A stretch of DNA of 64,000 nt from JBBRMU01 sp038230655 (GCA_038230655.1 JBBRMU010000003.1:1-64000), one strand, 5' to 3'. Shown: positions 16,438-24,895, counted from the stretch's first letter. Notes: generated by a model not told the origin, from the letters alone. Numbers and translations are program-made.

Positions 16438-17637
16438 CTAGTTTGTAATCTTAATAAAATCAATTCCTCTACGAACAATCTCTGTTAAAACAGTCTCAGG
16501 GCCAAAGACTAAGCCATTAATAGAGTTTGTCTTTATAAATGTCCTGACCAAACTGAGACCTTCTTCTTGATGAGGTCCGCCTCTTCTAACAAAAATTGCT
16601 ATCCCTTGTTTTTTAAGACGAACACGTTGCTCCTCGAGTGCTTTAACTATACCCATACTTGTGATTCTTATGTCTGTAAAGTTTGCAACACCTCCTCCTA
16701 TTAATAGAGCCTTTTTCTTCGCTTTAGATCTCAGTAGGACAGAGACAATAGCCTTTGTATATATATAAGTTTCTTCTGCATTTGGATTACCGCTGAACTC
16801 CCCATAATTTCCGAGATCTCTCCCATGCCCTAAGTTGTACACCTCATCTGCGATAACCAGACTAGCGCCTCCACCGGATAATAACAGAAAAATTGCACCA
16901 TCCTCATTCAGTAGCTGTAGTGAAAATGCGGCTTGACTCTCATTTGCTAACTTTGAAACAGTTATTTCTTCCTCTCTATTCCTTATCGAATACTTATCTA
17001 TAAAATCATCTCTTCTCCAAGCTCCCTTTACAAAAAACTCTGCGGTACTGTCAACCTCTACAGCAAGATCTATTATATAATTCTCCTTTCTATTAACTAC
17101 CAGAGGGTTAATTTCTAAGAAAGAAAAGTAGAGCTCATCAAATGCTTGAAAGACTCCATTTAAAAACTCCATTGACACCTTCAATTCTCGAGCTATTTCC
17201 TCTAGTTTAGATTGTTCGTGAGCGACTGCTTGTATAAACAATTTCTTGATCTTATTTTTGTGCTCCTCAATGTTAATTCCACCCATATTAGAGTAGTAAA
17301 CCTCAACTCCATTACTCGTTCTCTCCAGTGATAAAAAATTTTCCTGTTCGAGACTGTGAGGAATATACTCTTCGACAAAAAAGTTGCTGAAATTCTTACT
17401 ATTATCTTGGATAAACTTCTTGACTGCTTTTTTTTGAACATTTACCATTACTAGCCCTTTTTTCATTCTTCCTTTAATACCTTGATCAACTTTTACAACA
17501 TAAAAATCTGTCCCAGATAGTTGATTAATATCATTTTCTACTGTCTCTGTACTCACAGAAAAAAAATTGGTTGTGCTATTTAGATGAGGTTTAAGAAGTT
17601 TCTTTGCAGTAAACTCAGTAATTCTTTTACGCGCCAT
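16438..17637 (-). CDS. aclA: ATP-citrate lyase, small subunit (ATP-grasp)
   Basis: Matches the N-terminal, ATP-grasp half of ACLY over its length (399 residues; the two-subunit bacterial form is about the same). Conserved parts are 'VEEYIPHSLEQENF', 'YFSFLEINPLVV', 'IIDLAVEVDSTAEFF', 'SGGGASLVIADEVYNLG', 'NYGEFSGNP', 'IGGGVANFTD' and 'IFVRRGGPHQEEGL'. This half binds ATP and citrate and passes phosphate via the large subunit's His. TATAAT at 17644-17649 ends 6 nt before the ATG. aclB follows at once, so the two subunits are surely co-expressed. Confidence 0.9.
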   Translation of the reverse strand: MARKRITEFTAKKLLKPHLNSTTNFFSVSTETVENDINQLSGTDFYVVKVDQGIKGRMKKGLVMVNVQKKAVKKFIQDNSKNFSNFFVEEYIPHSLEQENFLSLERTSNGVEVYYSNMGGINIEEHKNKIKKLFIQAVAHEQSKLEEIARELKVSMEFLNGVFQAFDELYFSFLEINPLVVNRKENYIIDLAVEVDSTAEFFVKGAWRRDDFIDKYSIRNREEEITVSKLANESQAAFSLQLLNEDGAIFLLLSGGGASLVIADEVYNLGHGRDLGNYGEFSGNPNAEETYIYTKAIVSVLLRSKAKKKALLIGGGVANFTDIRITSMGIVKALEEQRVRLKKQGIAIFVRRGGPHQEEGLSLVRTFIKTNSINGLVFGPETVLTEIVRRGIDFIKITN

Positions 17638-17643
17638 GGTAGT

Positions 17644-17649
17644 ATTATA
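17644..17649 (-). promoter_or_regulatory. -10 box TATAAT of aclA
   Basis: Exact TATAAT on the minus strand 6 nt before the aclA ATG. It implies that aclAB can be transcribed independently of the sortase and acyl-CoA synthetase genes upstream. Confidence 0.6.
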
Positions 17650-17683
17650 CTAACTAAAAAAGAGAAGCACCACCTAAAAAGCC

Positions 17684-18283
17684 TTACTCAACGAGCTTAG
17701 TGTACACGACAAGCCTGTGAGAGTAGTTATGCTCTGCTCGGCTGTACCAACCTGTACAAGTAATTAAGTTGAGGTGCTTTTCCTTACTTGCACCAAATAC
17801 AGCTTCAAGGGGGACTTCATTATACTTATAAGTTTGAGCGTTGATAACGGTAAAGTGATACTCCCCGCCTAAGTTATCATGCACTATAACCTCGTCTCCA
17901 ACCTGAACTTGGGATAAAAGATAAAAATGTCCTTTAGTGCCATAAATGGTGTCTAAATGTCCAGCTATCACAGCATTGCCTATTTCACCAGGTTTAGCAG
18001 CTCCTTGAGCACTATACCATGCTGTCTTGTCCCAATCATCTGGCATACTCATCTTGCCCTGGAAATCGACTCCTACGGGTACAATTGGGGCGTCGACCTG
18101 AATTTTAGGAATCTGGATGGTTTCAGGCACACCAATAGGAATAGCCGTCGGTGTTGGACTCGGCATGATCGTAGGTGTCACAGCCGGATGTTCAGAGGAA
18201 ATATCGGCTGATGCACTCTCAATTTTGACGAATGCAAACATGCCCGCCAGTAATAGAACTAGGAAAATATTAAGTTTACTCAT
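17684..18283 (-). CDS. Sortase (class D/F-like transpeptidase)
   Basis: A 199-residue exported enzyme. Residues about 5-20 form an uncleaved signal anchor, followed by a Pro/Thr-rich linker (about 35-50) and the sortase barrel. The catalytic residues are visible: His109 in 'AGHLDTIYG', Cys176 in 'LITCTGWY' and Arg190 in 'YSHRLVVY'. Sortases cut a sorting motif and join the protein to a cell-surface nucleophile. I saw no LPxTG-tailed substrate in the window, so the partner is unknown. It lies between aclA and the acyl-CoA synthetase with its own TATAGT 6 nt before the ATG, so sharing their function is not implied. Confidence 0.85.
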   Translation of the reverse strand: MSKLNIFLVLLLAGMFAFVKIESASADISSEHPAVTPTIMPSPTPTAIPIGVPETIQIPKIQVDAPIVPVGVDFQGKMSMPDDWDKTAWYSAQGAAKPGEIGNAVIAGHLDTIYGTKGHFYLLSQVQVGDEVIVHDNLGGEYHFTVINAQTYKYNEVPLEAVFGASKEKHLNLITCTGWYSRAEHNYSHRLVVYTKLVE

Positions 18284-18347
18284 ATAAATACTATAGGTAT
18301 GTATTATACCACATTTTAGCGGGAATTTGGAGCTTCAGGAAAGGGTA

Positions 18348-20441
18348 TTAACCGAGTATTAAACGGCAGTCTGCTGCAAAAAGACCTTTGTCTGTAGAAA
18401 AGAGGGGATTAATATCGATTGCCTGAATATCTGAAAAATGATGCATAAGAAAACCGAGTGTCATGCCAATTTCATAGAGTTGTTGTGGTTTAATGGCTGG
18501 TGCGCCTCTAAACCCTTTTATTATATTTATTACCTTAGTGGTCTCAAGTTTTTTCGTGAACTCTTTAAGCGTAAAAGGATAGACAAACTGAGTTACTTCC
18601 TTTAGTAGTTCTACGTAAATACCTCCTAAACCATAGACTAAAATGGGCCCAAAAACGTTATCTCGCTTTACCCCAATGAATAGCTCATTTCCTTTAACAT
18701 TTTTCTGAATATAGCACCCTTCTGAATTTGCAATTTTTGACAGATCGTTGAAGGCTTTTTTCAGATCTTGGACAGTCTCTATATTTGTAACTACTCCTTT
18801 AACATCTGTTTTGTGAGTGATTTTATCTGAGGCAACTTTAGCAACCACTGGAAAACGGAGTTTTTTTATAACATAGTCCAGTTCCTCTTTGTGATGGACA
18901 TGATGAATCGGTAGCAAAGGAATACCCGCTAAGTGAAGGATATTCATGCTTTCCTCAAGATTCAAAAACTTCTTAGAGGAAGCAAGCTCCAGTATATCCT
19001 TGATCTGTTGTTCATGCGCGAGAGTTATGAGGGTTTCAGGTGAATGAGAAGAGGGTGGCTGCTTTGGACGATACTCATAGCTCTCAACAATTGCATTAAT
19101 CATACTTGGTAAAGGTTCATAACTATCAAAGCTAACAACATGATGTTCTTCAAATAATCGATGGGCATCCTTAATCGAGTGTTCCCCCATAAATACCGGA
19201 TATATAGGTTTAATAAAATGATTTTGAGCTTCAATAATAGCTCTAGCCGTCTCCATGATCTGGGTGTTTGCTTGGGGTGTAAGTAAGACTATCACAGCCC
19301 CGATATCCTGCTGTTGAATACTACTTAGTATCGCCTGACGGTAGTCAAAGACACTTGCATCTCCAAGAAGGTCGATCGGATTATGAATAGTGATTCTTTT
19401 AAAACCTTTGCTGCCAAGAGACTTCTCTAACTCTTTTTTAGTATGTTCAGTTATGGTTACGAGGCTAAGATGATTATGTACAAGTTCATCGGTGAGTAAA
19501 ACACCAACACCACCTGCATTTGAGAGTACTAAAACTGACCTAAACGTGGGAATTTTTCCAAAGCTATAAACTTTTAATATATCAATAAACTGTTGATAGG
19601 AGTTCGCGACCACAGCACCAGCCTGTTTAAAAATTGTCTCGTAAACCTCTGCATCGCCACCAAGTCCCCCCGTGTGAGATAAAGCAGCTTTAGAGCCTTC
19701 CTGAGTTCTTCCGGACTTAAGAATAACAACTGGTTTCAACTTAGTTACCTTTGCAAGGGTCTCTCTAAAACGACTCCCATCTTTCACGTCTTCTAAATAC
19801 ATTCCAATCACCTCTGTACTGCTGTCCTGTGATAAAAACTCCAAACAGTCCGACTCATCCACAACTGTCTTGTTACCTAGACTGATGAAGTAAGAAAAAC
19901 CCAGGTGATTATGATCTATAAAATGATCAATCATCACACTTCCAAGTGCCCCAGATTGAGAAACAACGCTAATATTTCCTTTTGGCGAGCTGTGTTTGAG
20001 AAAAGTAGCATTAATATGCCGTGAGGTGTTAATAAAGCCTAGACAGTTCGGTCCTAAAATACATAAATCATATTCTTTAGCCTTTGCAATAAGTAACTCT
20101 TCTCGCTTTTTCCCATCGTCACCAGTCTCTCTAAATCCTGCAGCGTAAATTACAACATTCTTTATACCCAACTGTGAGATTTCCTGAAGAGAGTTGAGAG
20201 CAATTTCAGACGGAACAGCGTGAATAACAAGATCAATTGGCGCGTCAATATCAACAATCGATTTATATACTGTTTTATTAAGTACTCTGTCCAGGTGTGG
20301 ATTTATGAAATAAAGCTCTCCCTTATATCCTTGGTCCATGATATTTTTAGCTACAATATGCCCAACCTTTTGTGGTTCGTGAGATACACCTATGATTGCG
20401 ATTGAGTTAGGATTCAAAAGCGTAGTCAAATCTTGAGACAT
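18348..20441 (-). CDS. Acyl-CoA synthetase (ADP-forming), acetate-CoA ligase type
   Basis: A 697-residue fusion of alpha and beta parts. The order is a CoA-binding Rossmann domain ('PNSIAIIGVSHEPQKVGHIV'), ligase domains with 'GPNCLGFINTS' and 'SQSGALGS', the phosphohistidine segment 'AALSHTGGLGGD' (His256), then a C-terminal ATP-grasp domain ('FPVVAKVASDKITHKTDVKG', 'GGIYVELLKEV'). The family interconverts acyl-CoA + ADP + Pi and acid + CoA + ATP, often making ATP while releasing acetate. The acyl group is not certain from sequence. With ATP-citrate lyase next door, acetyl-CoA is the natural guess. TATAAT lies 6 nt before the ATG. Confidence 0.88.
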   Translation of the reverse strand: MSQDLTTLLNPNSIAIIGVSHEPQKVGHIVAKNIMDQGYKGELYFINPHLDRVLNKTVYKSIVDIDAPIDLVIHAVPSEIALNSLQEISQLGIKNVVIYAAGFRETGDDGKKREELLIAKAKEYDLCILGPNCLGFINTSRHINATFLKHSSPKGNISVVSQSGALGSVMIDHFIDHNHLGFSYFISLGNKTVVDESDCLEFLSQDSSTEVIGMYLEDVKDGSRFRETLAKVTKLKPVVILKSGRTQEGSKAALSHTGGLGGDAEVYETIFKQAGAVVANSYQQFIDILKVYSFGKIPTFRSVLVLSNAGGVGVLLTDELVHNHLSLVTITEHTKKELEKSLGSKGFKRITIHNPIDLLGDASVFDYRQAILSSIQQQDIGAVIVLLTPQANTQIMETARAIIEAQNHFIKPIYPVFMGEHSIKDAHRLFEEHHVVSFDSYEPLPSMINAIVESYEYRPKQPPSSHSPETLITLAHEQQIKDILELASSKKFLNLEESMNILHLAGIPLLPIHHVHHKEELDYVIKKLRFPVVAKVASDKITHKTDVKGVVTNIETVQDLKKAFNDLSKIANSEGCYIQKNVKGNELFIGVKRDNVFGPILVYGLGGIYVELLKEVTQFVYPFTLKEFTKKLETTKVINIIKGFRGAPAIKPQQLYEIGMTLGFLMHHFSDIQAIDINPLFSTDKGLFAADCRLILG

Positions 20442-20447
20442 AAATTC

Positions 20448-20453
20448 ATTATA
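20448..20453 (-). promoter_or_regulatory. -10 box TATAAT of the acyl-CoA synthetase gene
   Basis: Exact TATAAT on the minus strand 6 nt before the ATG at 20441, consistent with a leaderless message. Confidence 0.6.
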
Positions 20454-20579
20454 CCCTTTTCCATAACATTACAACGGGTATAAACTCTCCTAACCTGATC
20501 TTGAATAACCAAATTTTGTACAATCACTTAAAGAGCAGTATATAAACAAAAAAATCTAAGAAACAAAACATACTTTATC

Positions 20580-20604
20580 GTACTATTTATTACACAAATA
20601 GTAC
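20580..20604. other. 9-bp perfect hairpin
   Basis: GTACTATTT (20580-20588) pairs with AAATAGTAC (20596-20604) around a 7-nt loop, followed on the plus strand by CTTTTC. It may be a weak terminator or an operator upstream of the minus-strand synthetase gene. The rest of 20454-20648 shows nothing else. Confidence 0.35.
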
Positions 20605-20648
20605 CTTTTCTTCAATAATTATTAAGTTAAGGAATGTAATATAAAAGT

Positions 20649-20765
20649 ATGAAGAAAAAGAAGAGAACTTTGAAAAAAGAAGCAGTCTTACATCACTTAT
20701 TACCTTTTTCTCTTACATCAGGCCTATCCATTAGTAGTTTTTTTTATAATGAAGAACGGAGGTGA
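20649..20765 (+). CDS. Possible 38-residue basic peptide
   Basis: A short ORF starting with a Lys/Arg run (MKKKKRTLKKEAV) and continuing into a mildly hydrophobic, Ser-rich part, with the last codons overlapping the Shine-Dalgarno of the next small ORF. No ribosome site of its own is obvious. It could be a leader peptide coupled to the downstream gene, or chance. No family is recognised. Confidence 0.3.
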   Translation: MKKKKRTLKKEAVLHHLLPFSLTSGLSISSFFYNEERR

Positions 20766-20773
20766 GTTTATAG

Positions 20774-20863
20774 ATGGCAAAAAGAGGGTTAGGTGGGAAT
20801 ATTGATCCACAAAAAAAACGCGCAATTCAGAGTAAGGGTGGAAAAGTTGGAGGTAAACACTAG
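20774..20863 (+). CDS. 29-residue Lys/Gly-rich protein, KGG-like
   Basis: Sequence starts MAKRGLGGNIDPQKKRAI and ends in 'SKGGKVGGKH'. The Lys-Gly-Gly repeats recall the KGG motif of small stress-induced bacterial proteins, though only two partial units are present. A strong Shine-Dalgarno (GGAGGTGA) precedes the ATG by 8 nt and a terminator hairpin follows, so it looks like a real, well-expressed gene. Function unknown. Confidence 0.55.
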   Translation: MAKRGLGGNIDPQKKRAIQSKGGKVGGKH

Positions 20864-20883
20864 TGCTATTTCTTACTTGCTGG

Positions 20884-20904
20884 CAGCCGAAAGGCTGTCT
20901 TTTT
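20884..20904 (+). terminator. Rho-independent terminator
   Basis: CAGCC-GAAA-GGCTG (20884-20897) followed by TCTTTTT. It ends the small KGG-like gene. Confidence 0.7.
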
Positions 20905-21000
20905 GGAAGTAATCACTTACACAATTCTTACCTCTAATTAACATTAAAATCTTATAATAATCTAATTAATAATTTATGCCAGATAAAGGATGGTGATAAA

Positions 21001-21084
21001 ATGTTAAGAACTTTTGAAAACGATTTTGACAATGATCTTAATGAAGATCCAATGGTTTTAGAAGGCGATGGATTTGATGATTAA
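21001..21084 (+). CDS. Possible 27-residue acidic peptide
   Basis: A very acidic ORF (MLRTFENDFDNDLNEDPM...) with AAGGATGGTGA just upstream as a possible ribosome site. About 40 percent of its residues are Asp or Glu. It converges on the minus-strand membrane glycosyltransferase, ending 8 nt from it. No family is recognised and chance is possible. Confidence 0.3.
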   Translation: MLRTFENDFDNDLNEDPMVLEGDGFDD

Positions 21085-21092
21085 CTTCAAGT

Positions 21093-22901
21093 CTACGGAA
21101 TTCTTTTATATATTCTGATGGTTGGATGATCAAATACCGACCATGTTTCTTCAGCGTGTTCATCTTTAAAAGAGATTATTTTTTTTCCAAGTAGAGATAT
21201 GTATGGATCTGAGTTAAACTCTTTAACAAGACCAAATCCTAACTTTCCAGTGAAAAGGCGATCGTAATATTCATTTAAAAGTGGATACTGTTTTTTAAGG
21301 TAATCACAGCGGAAACTATTCAGCAATATACTACTTAAGCCTTCTACAATACAGGTGTGATTTGCAAATACTCTTCGTGATGGAACAACAATATAGTCGG
21401 CTTTCTTTAAATCCTCAGTAAACTCTAGCTTTAACTGAGGACTTTCATCAAGTTCATAAGAATTAAAGGGAATGACTTCGTATGAGTTAGTGTTCTCTTT
21501 AATAGGATAAGGTGGAGGAATGGGCAAATTCACAACATTCGCAGTTTCGCTAAGCAATACCGAATTTGGAGGAATATTTTGGTAGATCCATTCTGAAGCC
21601 CTGAAACGCACATCTGGATTTAAATAGACTGAAAGATAGGCAACTCCAGGTAATAGTGAGAGAAAAACAAATCCCGCTACAAGGAGATAAAGGAGATTTT
21701 GTACCTTTTTTTTAGGTTTATTTTCTAACCTCAAAAGAAAAGATAGATGCTCATATAAATACAGTAAGAAGAGAACGCTCATTACCTCCATAACAGGGAA
21801 AACTGGCGCCATAAATCGCGTCCACTTTGTATACAAAAATACGTTTAAAAGGAAGTACACAATGAATGAGAGACGGAGGATATTAAATTCTTTTTTATAG
21901 GGAAGCAAGATTACCCCACCACAAAAAAAACCAAAAACCAAACTTCCAAGAGCATATGGAAAAATTGAGCTCAGCTGAAAGATAACTGGTAAAGTTAGCT
22001 GGAACTGACGGGTATAAAACACGAGTACCTTTCCCAATCCTACTGAAGATTCATACTGCATTGAACCAAGAAAACCATTAAAGTCAATAAAGTTGTAAGG
22101 AGAGAAGACTACACCTATTAATAAACTAAGCGTCAAAAACTGGAAAACAGTAAAAAAAGTTAAAACTGAAGCTTTGTAATTTGTATACGGTTTATAGTGA
22201 TAGAAAATTATACTTGCGGGTATGATTAAGTAGCTGAAAGCAGAGACCTTAGTTGCAAGCGCTAACCCACAGACTGTACCGCTCAATACAATGTATCTGG
22301 AAAAAGATAACTCATCTCTACTGAACTTTATCGAAAAGTACGTAACTAACGTCAAGAAAAACATTAATAGTGACTCAGTTGTCCCAAAGTGAGCAAACTG
22401 AATAAGTGCGGGTGAAAATATAAATACGGCCCCACAGATAAGTAAAATCAATATATCTTTAAACTTATTGCGATAATCATTAACTATTTTTTTACCTTGC
22501 GCGTATAGAACTCCATTGTATATATCCTGGACTAGCTTAATCATAATTAAAACCATTAGCACAGATGAAAATGCTGAGATTGTTCGTAGTGATAACACTG
22601 CTTCCTCAAAATTTACCGGAGTTTTTAAGCCTGTCACAAAGTGATAAATAGAAATTCCTAGGTAACCAAGATAAAGAGGTAACTGCCCATAAGCAAAAAA
22701 ATGAGGATTAAAACACTCAAGGTCCAGCTGCGTGCAGCTTAGTTTCATTATCGCATCAGCCATGTTTCTTTCATCAGGATGAAATGGATAGGGTAGACCC
22801 CATGAAAGATGATTAAAACGCGTGTAAATTAGCAAACAGACTACTACTAAAAGTAAAATTGAGTAGAGGTGGTTTAGGTTTGCCCTTGATTTTTCGCCCA
22901 T
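21093..22901 (-). CDS. Membrane glycosyltransferase, GT-C fold (ArnT/PMT-like)
   Basis: A 602-residue protein with about ten hydrophobic helices. After the first helix comes 'LPYPFHPDERNMADAI', with the acidic pair of GT-C enzymes that sits in the first outer loop and acts in catalysis. Other loop elements are 'FAHFGTTESLL', as in glycosyltransferase family 39. Such enzymes move a sugar from a polyprenyl-phosphate carrier to a surface acceptor outside the membrane. The C-terminal soluble part (about 430-600) is typical of the group. The acceptor cannot be named. TATAAT lies 8 nt before the ATG, divergent from rpsF. Confidence 0.75.
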   Translation of the reverse strand: MGEKSRANLNHLYSILLLVVVCLLIYTRFNHLSWGLPYPFHPDERNMADAIMKLSCTQLDLECFNPHFFAYGQLPLYLGYLGISIYHFVTGLKTPVNFEEAVLSLRTISAFSSVLMVLIMIKLVQDIYNGVLYAQGKKIVNDYRNKFKDILILLICGAVFIFSPALIQFAHFGTTESLLMFFLTLVTYFSIKFSRDELSFSRYIVLSGTVCGLALATKVSAFSYLIIPASIIFYHYKPYTNYKASVLTFFTVFQFLTLSLLIGVVFSPYNFIDFNGFLGSMQYESSVGLGKVLVFYTRQFQLTLPVIFQLSSIFPYALGSLVFGFFCGGVILLPYKKEFNILRLSFIVYFLLNVFLYTKWTRFMAPVFPVMEVMSVLFLLYLYEHLSFLLRLENKPKKKVQNLLYLLVAGFVFLSLLPGVAYLSVYLNPDVRFRASEWIYQNIPPNSVLLSETANVVNLPIPPPYPIKENTNSYEVIPFNSYELDESPQLKLEFTEDLKKADYIVVPSRRVFANHTCIVEGLSSILLNSFRCDYLKKQYPLLNEYYDRLFTGKLGFGLVKEFNSDPYISLLGKKIISFKDEHAEETWSVFDHPTIRIYKRIP

Positions 22902-22966
22902 TTCTTATTATTATATATCAAATTGATAGTTGCTATTGCCAAAGTGCTAACAGCGAATGCTCATTT

Positions 22967-23230
22967 ATGAATAAGTACGAGTTTACCTTTCTACTACCTG
23001 ATGAAGCAGAAGTAGAGCCAATTAGAGCCCTCCTAGAATCTTTAAAGGGAAAAATATCTGATGAACAAAAATGGGGAAAACGCTCACTTGCATATCCAAT
23101 TAATAAACTCATGAGTGCCTATTATATTACCTGGATGCTCGAAATAGAACCAAAACAGCTCTCAGAACTCAAAAAAAAGCTTAACTTTAACGAAAAATTG
23201 ATGAGATATCTTTTATTAAAAATTGAGTAA
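22967..23230 (+). CDS. rpsF: Small ribosomal subunit protein bS6
   Basis: An 87-residue protein with the bS6 fold pattern: 'YEFTFLLPDEAEVEPIRALL' for strand 1 and helix 1, 'WGKRSLAYPINKLMSAYYITW' with the conserved Gly-Lys-Arg-x-Leu-Ala-Tyr-Pro-Ile, and 'LNFNEKLMRYLLLKIE'. It binds bS18 on the 30S platform. A frame opens at 22859 within the divergent gene; the ATG at 22967 gives the standard N-terminus. It heads the canonical rpsF-ssb-rpsR operon, with ssb 5 nt downstream. The bL9 gene that often follows is absent, as is usual in this lineage. Confidence 0.92.
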   Translation: MNKYEFTFLLPDEAEVEPIRALLESLKGKISDEQKWGKRSLAYPINKLMSAYYITWMLEIEPKQLSELKKKLNFNEKLMRYLLLKIE

Positions 23231-23235
23231 TCGCC

Positions 23236-23706
23236 ATGGCAAGTAGATCTTTGAATAGAGTAATACTAATTGGTAACTTAACAAGAGACCCTGAACTAAA
23301 GTACACTCCGGCCGGAACTGCTGTCTGTACATTTGGTTTGGCAACAAATAGATCATGGACTACTGCAGATGGACAGACCAAAGAGGACGTTCAATATCAC
23401 AGAATAGTTGCCTGGCAGAAGCTAGCAGAACTGTGTGGTAAGTTACTAACTAAAGGTCGAAAAGTCTATCTTGAAGGCAGATTAACTTATAGAAATTTTA
23501 CTGGTAAAGATGGCCAGCCAAAAACAATCGCTGAGATTGTACTTGATGACTTTATTGTTTTTGGAGACGGTAAAAAGGGTGGAGGAGAAGAAGTAAAATC
23601 TGAAGCTCCGGAAGCTGAATTCGCTCATGAGGAGCATGCTGCAGAAGAGACACCAGCACCAGCTCAAACTGATCAGGACGTTAACCCTGACGATATTCCA
23701 TTCTAA
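23236..23706 (+). CDS. ssb: Single-stranded DNA-binding protein
   Basis: OB-fold protein covering single-stranded DNA in replication and repair. The start 'RSLNRVILIGNLTRDPELKYTPAGTAVCTFGLATN' (quoted in part) and 'HRIVAWQKLAELCGKLLTKG', 'VYLEGRLTYRNF' are standard. A Glu/Ala/Pro-rich linker leads to the acidic tip 'DVNPDDIPF', the conserved tail that docks partner proteins. 156 residues is typical. Lies between its usual neighbours rpsF and rpsR. Confidence 0.95.
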   Translation: MASRSLNRVILIGNLTRDPELKYTPAGTAVCTFGLATNRSWTTADGQTKEDVQYHRIVAWQKLAELCGKLLTKGRKVYLEGRLTYRNFTGKDGQPKTIAEIVLDDFIVFGDGKKGGGEEVKSEAPEAEFAHEEHAAEETPAPAQTDQDVNPDDIPF

Positions 23707-23713
23707 CTAAAAT

Positions 23714-23935
23714 ATGGCTACAAACATGAATAAATGCTTTTACTGTAAATTTGGCTCACATCCAAGCTACAAAGACGTGGATGCACTAGAAAGATTTTTA
23801 TCTCCTAGAAAAAAAATCCTCAGTAGAGATAAATCTGGTCTGTGCGCAAAACACCAGAGAATGCTCACTAAACACATGAAATATGCCCGCTATGTTGCTT
23901 TAGTGCCTTATGTTTCTTACCAAGGCGCGAGATAA
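23714..23935 (+). CDS. rpsR: Small ribosomal subunit protein bS18
   Basis: A 73-residue basic protein. 'KDVDALERFLSPRKKILSRDKSGLCAKHQRML' (quoted in part) matches the bS18 core 'YKDVxxLxxFLTExGKIxPRRxTGxCAKHQRxL'. The N-terminus has 'CFYCKFG', a Cys pair that together with the later Cys and His could hold zinc, as in many bS18 proteins. It partners bS6. The ATG lies 7 nt after ssb. The stretch 23936-24098 after it holds no further gene. Confidence 0.92.
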   Translation: MATNMNKCFYCKFGSHPSYKDVDALERFLSPRKKILSRDKSGLCAKHQRMLTKHMKYARYVALVPYVSYQGAR

Positions 23936-24098
23936 CATCCTATAGTTTGAAAAGATCCCTCCTTTGGAATCTCTCTTAAGGAAATATCTATATACTATTC
24001 ATTAAAAACTATATTTCCGGGTTAAGGACAGTAAAATGCGTCAATCTGTGACACTCCTTCCGATTGCAAACCAGCATGAAAAAGGTATATAATAAACC

Positions 24099-24848
24099 AT
24101 GTCAGTTATTCAATTTCAAATACCTTTCGATGGTGAACTACTCATAAAAAAAGAAGATCGAGTGGGATTTCAAACTCCTTTATTTAAACAGCTCACGAAA
24201 GTACATGTTTCTGTACCTTTGGCTAAAATTCTTCATACTTCTCCCTCAAAAATATTTCAGAGTCTTAAAAAATTTGTAGGAGATAAAATTGCAAAAGGAG
24301 ATATTGTAGCTGAAAGCAGCTCCTTTTTGTCAAAAAAAAAGTATATGAGTGAATACGACGGGACTCTCAAAGAAGTTAACCACCAAAATGGCACGATTGT
24401 GCTTGAAGTCAACACTGAGGATGAAGGTACAGTAAATGCTTTCTTTATTGGCGAGATTGATGATATAGAAGCAGTACAGCATGCATCTGGAGGTAAAACT
24501 GTGAATATTAAACTTAAAACAAAACATTCCAAAGAGTATGAAGTAAAAGAGGCCTCCGAAAGCTTTGGGGGGGAGGTAGTTTACTGCAAGAATCCGATTA
24601 AGTCTCATCTGACAGCAGATGAGGTAAGTCACAAAGTTGTGGTTGATGAGAGAATACCATCGTACGAGCAGGTTAAATACGAAGCTCTCGGTGCAAAAGG
24701 TTTTATTTCTCTACATACCTTACCCGAAAAATCAGTAGCCCATTTCGCAAAACTCACAGGAGAACCAGACCACCAAAAAATCGAAGAGCATAGACTTCCG
24801 TACTGTCTAGTGTTAAAAACGGAGAGTAAAGTATTTTTTTACGAGTAA
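24099..24848 (+). CDS. Hypothetical soluble protein with a barrel-sandwich-like N-terminus
   Basis: A 249-residue protein with no signal peptide or membrane helix. The first 130 residues are beta-rich with short Gly turns ('IAKGDIVAESSSFL', 'MSEYDGTLKEVNHQNGTIVLEV'), reminiscent of barrel-sandwich (lipoyl/RnfC-type) folds. The later part ends 'LPYCLVLKTESKVFFYE'. I do not recognise the family; similar proteins may be limited to this lineage. TATAAT at 24088-24093 ends 5 nt before the ATG, which supports the start. The ctpA gene follows with its own perfect promoter, so the two need not be linked. Confidence 0.6.
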   Translation: MSVIQFQIPFDGELLIKKEDRVGFQTPLFKQLTKVHVSVPLAKILHTSPSKIFQSLKKFVGDKIAKGDIVAESSSFLSKKKYMSEYDGTLKEVNHQNGTIVLEVNTEDEGTVNAFFIGEIDDIEAVQHASGGKTVNIKLKTKHSKEYEVKEASESFGGEVVYCKNPIKSHLTADEVSHKVVVDERIPSYEQVKYEALGAKGFISLHTLPEKSVAHFAKLTGEPDHQKIEEHRLPYCLVLKTESKVFFYE

Positions 24849-24858
24849 TTTAATTGTT

Positions 24859-24887
24859 TTGACATTAGAGACAGAACAAAATATAAT
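24859..24887 (+). promoter_or_regulatory. Perfect sigma-70 promoter of ctpA
   Basis: TTGACA (24859-24864), 17-nt spacer, TATAAT (24882-24887), all exact, with the ATG only 8 nt further. It anchors the reading of the many bare TATAAT boxes next to start codons as real leaderless promoters. Confidence 0.85.
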
Positions 24888-24895
24888 AAAAGTCT

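Noticed and set aside
18347..18348. Acyl-CoA synthetase, sortase and aclAB as one operon
   Set aside because: All read in one direction, but each of the synthetase, sortase and aclA has its own -10 box 6 nt before its ATG, so a single operon is not required; only aclA-aclB is clearly coupled.
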